Shown here: positions 56,793 through 64,000 of the stretch, in pieces
Layout: each line of letters begins with the position of its first letter
How positions within the stretch are numbered: position 1 is the stretch's first letter
Source of the DNA: Aquanectria penicillioides
Lineage: Eukaryota > Ascomycota > Sordariomycetes > Hypocreales > Nectriaceae
Direction of reading: 5' to 3'
NCBI GenBank assembly: GCA_003415625.1
Contig: PYIU01000002.1
Location: 2,666,001-2,730,000 of the forward strand
DNA: 64,000 bases
Program-made: the position numbers and the translations under genes
The notes under the pieces: generated by a model
Database searches by the model: none
Seen by the model: the letters and a program-made list of their open reading frames with translations, nothing else
Told to the model about the DNA's origin: nothing

Positions 56793-57863
56793 TCACATAA
56801 TGGTCGCATACTCCTGGTATCGATCCCAGCCGAAGCCTCCCATGCCACCCATGGGGGCGCCCATTCCGCTGCTCATTCCCATGCCGATGCTGACGCCGCA
56901 TTGGGCGGGAGCAAGCATGCTGGGCAGAGGAAGAGCGGGGATCGGGGCCGTGACTTGAGGCGAGCTGAAGAAGAAGGCAGCGGTCGACTGGGGCTGGGTG
57001 TAAGCGGGAGTTGGGGACAGCTGCACGTCGCTCATGCCCATGGGTGCCCAAACGGGGCTGGTGTTGGAGTCAACCGAGGTCGAGGTGACGCTTGGGCTCG
57101 AAGGCAGAACTCTCCAGGCATCGACGGCAGCGAGGCTGTTGCTGGGAAGAGTGGGCTGGGACCACATGGTGTTGGCGGGAGAGCTGGGCAGCAGAGGGGG
57201 TTGTCGGACAACATCGACGACACGGGGGGGAGGAGGCAGCAGAGGCTTCATGAGGGCGGCGATGGCGGTCTTGACCTCTTCGCTCTTGCCGCACAACAGC
57301 TCGCCAGCGCCCTCCTCCTCAAGCCCCTCGAGGGCCGAGACGTGAGTGCGGAAGACGAATTTGTTGATGGCCTGAACGAAGTCCTCATGGAGCTTCTTGC
57401 ACTGCTGCTCCTTCTCGGACCAGTCGTAGGTGCTGGCCTTGGTATCGATGCAAAAGACCTCCTTGTGATACTCGACCAGAGCATCGATGGTGTCGGGGGT
57501 GAGCTTGTAGGCAACCTCATTGCGCAGGACCATGTCGACGTGGACGATGTAAGCCTCGACGTGGACGAGCTGGTAGTTCATGATGGCCTCGACAAGAGGG
57601 TTGTTGTGGTCCCGCTTGAATTCGGACTCGGGCGTCTTGGGAAGCATGATCGAGGTCAGGGTCCAGATGGCATTGGGGTTTGACAGGGTCTCGGTGAGGC
57701 AACGCTGGTGCTGGGGGACGCTGTTGAGGGGACGCTTGACACGGTTGATGCGCTTGAGAGTCTGGGTGAGCCAAGGCTCAACCTTGGAGCCGAGAACGAC
57801 ATTGACCGAGGATGCTCGAGGAGCAAAGGCGGCGGCCGAAGCCGGGAGCAATTGCACAGGCAT
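56793..57863 (-). CDS. unrecognised protein, 356 residues
   Basis: Single uninterrupted frame on the minus strand, start MPVQLLPASAAAFAPRASS, 356 residues. I do not recognise a family. Residues about 20-230 are predicted by eye to be helical and ordered (EPWLTQTLKRINRVKRPLN, AIMNYQLVHVEAYIVHVDMVL, IDALVEYHKEVFCIDTKAS, CKKLHEDFVQAINKFVF as short blocks). The rest is low-complexity: proline- and serine-rich, then glycine/methionine-rich, ending FGWDRYQEYATIM. There is no signal peptide or clear membrane span. The codon pattern (G/C third positions, no repeats in the first half) looks like a real gene. It stands alone, 4 kb from catalase, with 6 kb of gene-free DNA upstream, which could mean a long regulatory leader as seen for some developmental regulators. 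Confidence 0.72.
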   Translation of the reverse strand: MPVQLLPASAAAFAPRASSVNVVLGSKVEPWLTQTLKRINRVKRPLNSVPQHQRCLTETLSNPNAIWTLTSIMLPKTPESEFKRDHNNPLVEAIMNYQLVHVEAYIVHVDMVLRNEVAYKLTPDTIDALVEYHKEVFCIDTKASTYDWSEKEQQCKKLHEDFVQAINKFVFRTHVSALEGLEEEGAGELLCGKSEEVKTAIAALMKPLLPPPPRVVDVVRQPPLLPSSPANTMWSQPTLPSNSLAAVDAWRVLPSSPSVTSTSVDSNTSPVWAPMGMSDVQLSPTPAYTQPQSTAAFFFSSPQVTAPIPALPLPSMLAPAQCGVSIGMGMSSGMGAPMGGMGGFGWDRYQEYATIM

Positions 57864-58819
57864 GTTAGTTGATGACGTCGAAGTGATATGAAAGAGCTAT
57901 GCCTGGGCGCTTGGTGGGCGAGGGGTTATAGGCGTAGCAAGACCTCGCGGTTAAGGGTTGGGCGAGGGCGTTTATATGCGAACAAGAATATAAAAGGAAA
58001 AGAAAAGATACGGATGACGGAGCAGAGCAGGGAGTGGGGATGTTTATTGTCGTCGTGGGTAAGGGGTGAACAAATAAGAGGGAATCGCCTGCTAAGCTGC
58101 CGCACCGCGAAGAGAAGTGAACGTTGGACGAGTGCTCGTGAAGAAGAAAGGGAAGGGGAAGGTGAGTTTAGTGGTGGGCGAGGTGGAGAGATATAGTAGC
58201 AAAAGCAGCAGCAAGCAGCATCGGAGCGGGACATGGACATGGCCACTGACTGCCGTGGAGCACGCACCGACCGGGACTCCAGGGCTCCAGTTGCAGAGGA
58301 GGTACTATTGCGTCTGCGTCTGCATCTTCGTCTGCGTCTGCCACTGCTACTGCACCCAGCAGCGGCGTGCGCAAAAAGTCCACTATCCCGTGTGGCTACA
58401 TCCATTAGGACACACACTCTCACGGGCTGTGTGTGGCCCCCTCCCAATAGTGCATGGGCACTATGACTGCTGGCTGCAGGCCCATGGCCCACCACCGAGG
58501 GAGCCCAAGCCGCTACGCCCAGTACGCCCACTACGGGGACGCACTACGGGACACCGCTGCGCACCACCATGCTGCCTTTGCGCTGCGCTGGGGACGGGCA
58601 TGGGGACGGCCGGAGTAGGGCGACGCCGTCGGCTACCCGCCCTGGCGCGGGGCCCTGCTGGGGTCGCTCCAAGCACCAAAAAAAGTCTGTCAAGTCAGTC
58701 CCTCCCTCCAAAAAAGACCGGACAGGCCCCATCCATCTGCATCTGCATGGCACTGACCATTTTTGTTTAGGGAGGGGCTGCGCAGCTGTCCTACACGCCC
58801 CCCCCCCCTCCCTCCTCTG

Positions 58820-58862
<43 letters not shown>

Positions 58863-61800
58863 GCTATCTTTTGTCTCTCCGACCTCCGACCTTCGTGTGG
58901 GCTGTGCACTTCGGACGTGCATATGCTGCTGACCCAGCCTGGCAACGGGCAGCGGCAGCCGTAACCGCAACAAAGTGACGACGAGGCAAAACATGGAACC
59001 ATTTCCACCATGGCGTGCGCGGATCAACAAAGACCTGCAGCTGAACGCAATATGCACAGGGCTTGCGGCGTCTTGCATGTTGTTGGCGGCGGCAGCGGCG
59101 ACCTGCCTCGTTCATTTTGATAACTGCTTTTACGTGACCTGAGTAAGAATGACTGTGACGACACAACAGAAATGAGATGATGGCCAGCCTATTGTCAAAT
59201 CTCCACGAGGGAAGAAGAAGCAGAAAAGATATGGGGAAAGAAAAAAAAAAAAAAGAATAATCCCAGTACCACGCCCCTGGAACATTTCGACTACACTCCC
59301 TCCTCCCCAAAACCTCTAGTATCTCTCCGAGTTCCCACGTACCGGTACTTCGGGCAGGCATGGTCCTAGGTACTTGCATGGGTGCAAAAAGCGTTTCGTT
59401 TCCTCGTCCTCATTTTTCAACTTCACTCGCCTTCGTCGACATGATACCGACAGCTAGAAACAGAAAGGGGAAACAAGTAGGGTTAATCCTCGTCCGTAAT
59501 ATCACAAAAAACACAAACAGGGCTATCTGGGCCCACCTTCGGTTCCCTTTTGCGTCTGTTTATGTGTTGCATCCATGTCATTGCGTCCGTCCGTGTTTCT
59601 CCATCCAGCCCTCCTTCTCCCCCATCCCTCCCATCTCCAACTTCCGAATCCCTCGTCCCGCCATCTATCTCATATCCCTAAACCCAGCCACACACACACC
59701 AGCGCCCCTAGCCGCTGTCACGTCTCAACGGAAACGAGAAACGAAACAGACGCGGGCGCTTCCTGAGATGCCCTGTCCGTAACCCCAGTCGCTTCATCCA
59801 TCTCGTCAACTCCTTCATACTAGGCGCTCAAGTCATGGTGCGCTTCTCTGGCTAGGCTCTACGACCCCCTTCAACTCCTTGAGTGTTAAATCTCTCTCTA
59901 CAGTACCTTAGTCTAGTGTGAAAAATGATAGCTATCGTGCAGCCAACCTGTGATCCTACTCCTCTTCTCTTTCCCCTCCTTCTCCCCCTCTCCGCCATCC
60001 CCATGGTTCAGGATCGTATTCTCTGCTCCCCAACACTTCCCAGAGCCTATCTTCCAGCCTGCTCAGGTCCCTTGATAGGCGTGGTGGTCCGTTCTCTCGC
60101 TGTATTCCGTGACCTCTTGCTAGCCCTGTAGCTGACACGTCGTCTCATACGGCTTCTAATCTTGAGCACGACCATGCTCTCCGCGGGAACAAGGAAACAG
60201 ACCCGGTGCCTAACAGACCACAAGGTCTCGAATGACTTTCCCGGAGCCAGTCCAACCCTGAGAGGGTTGCGCCGCTTATGCAGGCTACAGAATTCAGTAA
60301 GCTTCAGGCCGGATCCTGCAGCCATCTTGTCTGCGCCAGAGACAGACGATGCTGCCCATTCGCGGGGGAAGGCTCCTGTACTTTGTTACATGGCTTGTCT
60401 AGGCACAAGTGCCCAGACGCCTTTATCAACCTCCTGAGATTGCGCGTCAATGCCATGCTCCATCTTTGCCCCCTTCGTCGTTCGGCGCCGGGCGAGCTGA
60501 ACCCAGGACCGCGAGATGATGGACGTCCTCGCGAGATGACGCTCATCAGAAGCTCATCTTCGACCTGTCAATAATATGCGGCCGCGCGCATTGTCCAGAG
60601 GGTGCGATGGGATGACCTGCATGCGCATACAGATAGCCATCCTACGCTACCAGGAGCATCCGGCATATGATGGTCCCGACTGTGAAACAGCTGCATACGC
60701 AGTCACGTTAGCCCCAAAGGGGCGGGCCATGGCCGCACTCTTCACAGGTGACGGCGTGAATCCATGCTCATCCATGAATCTCCTGTTGGGTTCCGGTGGG
60801 TATTCGCGATCCATCGAGATGAGCTCCAGTTCCGCTCCACGACGATCCCGGAGTCCCCTTGCCCGGTTCAGGATTGTCCCCTCACCGTTCCCATCAAGCA
60901 ACCGTTACGGCCCGTCAATGCCTTCTCAACGGCCCGGGATCCATATTGTAGCCGTCGTTCCCGCTCCCGTCAGGCAGTGCAAGGAGAACATGCCAGTCTC
61001 ACCAGATGGTTGGTCCTGAGACTTGTGCCGCGCCTTGAGTTTCCAAGACTGCGGGAATGGCCCCATGAATTGCAAAGGGACCGAGGGCGAACCGGCACGC
61101 ACTCCAGGGACAGGCATCCAAGAGAAGGAGGGGGGCGACCAAAACGCTGGGGGAACCCAGAGGTTGGAAAGCAACAACAGCCCGTGGATGTGCTTTGGTA
61201 CGAGGTGAGCCATCCATGCTAGTGTCGGATGGTGAGCTGAGGCGTCACTGTCAAAATAGCACTTACAGCCTCTGATTGGAGGTTGGCTCAAGAGCCGAGA
61301 GCGGTCCCAGGTGGGGAGCACTAGACAGAACGGTGCCCAGGACTCTGATTGGTCGAAACTCCAATCAGATAGACCAATCGCCACTGCGAGAAGCCAAGTC
61401 TTGAAGACATCAGAAGAGGAGCCATCAAGGAACCAGGCTCAAAGAGGAACATGAGCGACTCGACAGGACCTGGCAACTCTAACTAGGAAGAAATCAACCC
61501 CCTTGAGGAATCAGGAGGCGCTGGCCCCCAGGGGAGACATTTTCATCTGGGCCCAGCTCTGGGCCTTTGGAGCTCGACCCATGACCCCAAGTCAGAAGTC
61601 TGTTGAAGGATGCTGCGTTTATCCCTGGCACCATGATTCCCCTCTAGGAACCAAGACCCGCCCACTTCCCTCCAGTTGAGGTCTTGTGGGTGGAACTGGG
61701 GGACACTAGGGGCCTGGGGGCAATATGCCACTTTGCGAAAGGCGTCGCAAAATGGTCTCAATCTACCGTCGCATGGTCCCGTGGCCAATGGACGTCCGGA

Positions 61801-64000
61801 AGACACCAGGTAATATCATGGCCCCCGAGACATGGACACTTCCAAGCCAGTGTCTGCTTGCTTCGCGTGTCTTGGCCCGAGACGCGTGGATGAAGTCGTC
61901 GTCGTCAATGGCTCAACCGCGTAGCCGGGAAGTTGTGCGCTCCTCCTACGAGATACGCAGTAGGCAGGCTGATCCGCCCAGGCTGGGTCGCCTAGGCTTG
62001 CCTGGCTCTAGGAGCCCCGTTCAAAAGCGCATATCTGGTACCATCGATGAGAAACAGAGTAAAGAAATTCAGACGCACGTGCGTGCCCTCATGGATTCTG
62101 TGCCGCAAGTACCGATACAGGCGCCTCTGCGGAGCATGTGTACTAGACGAAAGGTGCAACGTTGAAAAAGCAGGTTCTTGACCCAGGCTCAGGGTCCAGG
62201 ACAGGCCTGGCTATCCAAACGCCAGGCCGTGGATGTAGCTTTCCACCATCGGACTGGGGGGGTGGCTCACCAAAGCTTTGGCCTTGTGGCCCTGTGGCCC
62301 TGTGGCCCGGTAGCCGTGTGGCTAGGTGCCTTCCACAACGAGCAGTCAAGTCAAGTTATTTTTGGCCCCCAGCAATCGGGCAGCCCGTCTGCCGCGCCTC
62401 ACCCTCGAGCTTTCCTGCTTTGTTTGCTTGTGCTTCCTCGCCTTGCAGTGTCTCTTCTGGATCTGCTTCTCTCCACGCTGCCCTCTCACCTGCAACCCGG
62501 CAGCGTCACGCATGCATATCGCCGCTAGCTTCCTATCTACAGAGTATCTGCGAATCTGCCTATCTGCATCTCCACGCGCAGGTACGAAGTACGACCAGCA
62601 CGATGATGTCGACCGTGGTGTGTAGGTGGGCAACGTAAGGCAGGTACGCAAGGTACGGTACCTCCGTTTACTGCTAGTTCCGCCGCCCACCGGGTGACCG
62701 ACCAGCCGCCCTCACCGTCGTCGCCATTGATATTCACACAGCCGCAATGCCTCTCTGCAGTTGAACCGCTCCCCATCCCCCATTGAATCTCCAATGCTAC
62801 ATGCCCGGGCAGGTACAGGCAATCTCGCTGCATCACGTCACATGCTGCTGCCGCCAACCTCTGCGCTCGTGACCTACCACCCCGGGATTCACAATTCCCG
62901 TCACCCAGCCGCCTTTGCTGGCGCAGAATGACAGCATTCGCCCTGACCATCGGCATAGGCGCAATATGCTGCCATGACGTCGTTGTACGGCCACGGGATT
63001 CTCCAATTGCTCCGACACGGGGTCGCTTGGTGCTCTTTGCGCATGTAGGATCTGGGGAAGCCCACTCCCATGACCTCCCACAAGCGACATTGATGCCATA
63101 GCCAATGTGCTATATCCGCTTGAGATGACTGGAGGCGGCGGTCTCGGCGTATTCGCGATGACTGTTCTCCTGCATTCTTGCTTGGCGGGTCCCATCCAGT
63201 GAAGCTACAATTGCTGGCAAGTCTTGTAACATCCACATCTCATCCCCATCATCTCCCTCGGCATTAGATCACGCGGCGTAGGAAATTGGCCCCGGCGTTT
63301 TCTTTTTTCGCCATCCAGTTTGACGTTGGGATGGGGGTTTCTTCTGCGTCTGTGAATCACCGATTGCTACACCCCCTATAGAGTACTGCAGTGCAATCCC
63401 GCTGCCCTGACACTGCTTCTGCGACCGACCGGTGACCTTGCCCAACAATGCACACCCCGGTAACGGGAGCAGCAGCAGGCCGAAAGCAAACATGTCGATA
63501 TGCACGCGGCAGGCATTCCTCCGGATGAGTCTGGAGGCCCACGGGGAAAAAAATTCGAACCTCGAAACACATTCCGGTATATCCAAAAATAACCCAGAAT
63601 AAGAATAATCGTACCGTACGTTCCTCGGCATCAGCAACTCGTCGATTGCCGCCTGACGCGGGTCGGCGCGGCACCGGGCCACGGAGAGAAGCGGGGACCC
63701 ACGCGTAACTGATGAAGGTGAGAACTGCTGGCAGGGCAGACTGGAGACACCGAAAAGGCAGACTAGATCAGTTGAAAGGCGAGGCTAGGGTTGTGGTTCT
63801 GAAGGCGGCAGGTACTCCGAGGGGTGGCCCACCATCGCCCTGTCCGTCTGCGGGTTGGAGTCTGGACTTAGGCGTCGCCGCCTCCCTCCAGTATTGTGGC
63901 TGACATCATCCTCTGCGTGTGTGGCGCACACAAGGACGAGGTTCCCAGGCTGTTGGGTCTATCTTGCATATCTCCTTGCCATGAACTGACTCAGAAATCC
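57864..64000. other. 6.1 kb stretch without a supported gene
   Basis: Upstream of the unrecognised minus-strand gene. The first 500 bases are A/G-rich on + (pyrimidine-rich on the gene's strand), fitting its promoter and leader. A TC repeat lies at 58817-58862, an A14 run near 59241, GTCTGC-type short repeats at 58315-58345, and short GGCCCTGT tandem copies near 62287-62310. Frames up to about 200 codons occur on both strands but overlap one another and show no family content. Confidence 0.5.
58817..58862. repeat. (TC)n dinucleotide repeat
   Basis: About 22 TC copies with one CCTC interruption, in intergenic DNA downstream on + of the unrecognised gene's start. Simple microsatellite. Confidence 0.9.

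Noticed and set aside
60576..61222. Overlapping frames of about 150 codons on + in the right-hand tail
   Set aside because: Mutually overlapping, no family content, no intron or promoter pattern; typical of chance frames in G/C-rich DNA.
1..64000. Search for CRISPR arrays, transposons, biosynthetic clusters or effector-like genes
   Set aside because: No regularly spaced repeats, no transposase or reverse transcriptase motifs, no terminal repeats, no polyketide or peptide synthetase domains and no small cysteine-rich secreted protein with a convincing signal peptide were seen.

Overview
The window looks like nuclear DNA from a filamentous ascomycete (Pezizomycotina, most likely Sordariomycetes). 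Genes are dense, carry short introns (mostly 45-80 bases) with fungal-type donors (gtaagt, gtatgt, gtgagt) and CTAAC-like branch points, and encode proteins closest to Neurospora-type family members such as the 14.8 kDa complex I subunit. The sequence alone does not settle the species. I see no CRISPR array, transposon, biosynthetic cluster or virus-derived sequence.

Layout. 1-3814: no supported gene. 3815-3910 (-): intron-containing tRNA-Lys. 4237-7632: RPC19 (+), complex I LYR subunit (-), BUD31 (+), ZNF511-like zinc finger protein (-). 8942-14104: EST1/SMG7-like protein (+) converging on adenosine kinase (-). 15192-20020: ribosomal uL2 (-) and, divergently, a WHIM1-domain protein (+). 20352-23154: DUF1770 protein (-) and eRF1 (+). 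24113-31269: two genes for START-like lipid-binding proteins, a Lam/Sip3-type BAR-PH-VASt protein and a DUF3074 protein. 31406-37598: THADA/Trm732 (-), head-to-head with ribosomal uL1 (+). 38322-40166: GPI mannosyltransferase Smp3 (-). 43370-45528: Skp1 (+) and ribosomal eL39 (-). 48581-49404: Arl1 (+). 51258-52839: catalase (+). 56793-57863: an unrecognised protein (-). 57864-64000: 6.1 kb with no supported gene.

Most genes are housekeeping, with a strong bias to translation and RNA handling: three ribosomal proteins, eRF1, a tRNA, a tRNA methylation partner, a Pol I/III subunit, a splicing factor and an EST1/SMG7-like protein. There is no sign that they form one system.

The most notable signal is technical. 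Eight single-base frame breaks occur in seven otherwise intact conserved genes. Every one lies in a short G/C run and every one is repaired by adding one G or C, which points to homopolymer deletion errors in the assembly rather than pseudogenes. Gene models below are given across these breaks with the break stated. Other points of interest are a GC-AG intron in uL2, a 10-bp perfect hairpin in an intron of the WHIM1 gene, a 5-base terminal exon in eRF1, an unrecognised proline/methionine-rich protein, and a recurrent TAGGTACCTA-type intergenic motif. I did not find a convincing new biological system.
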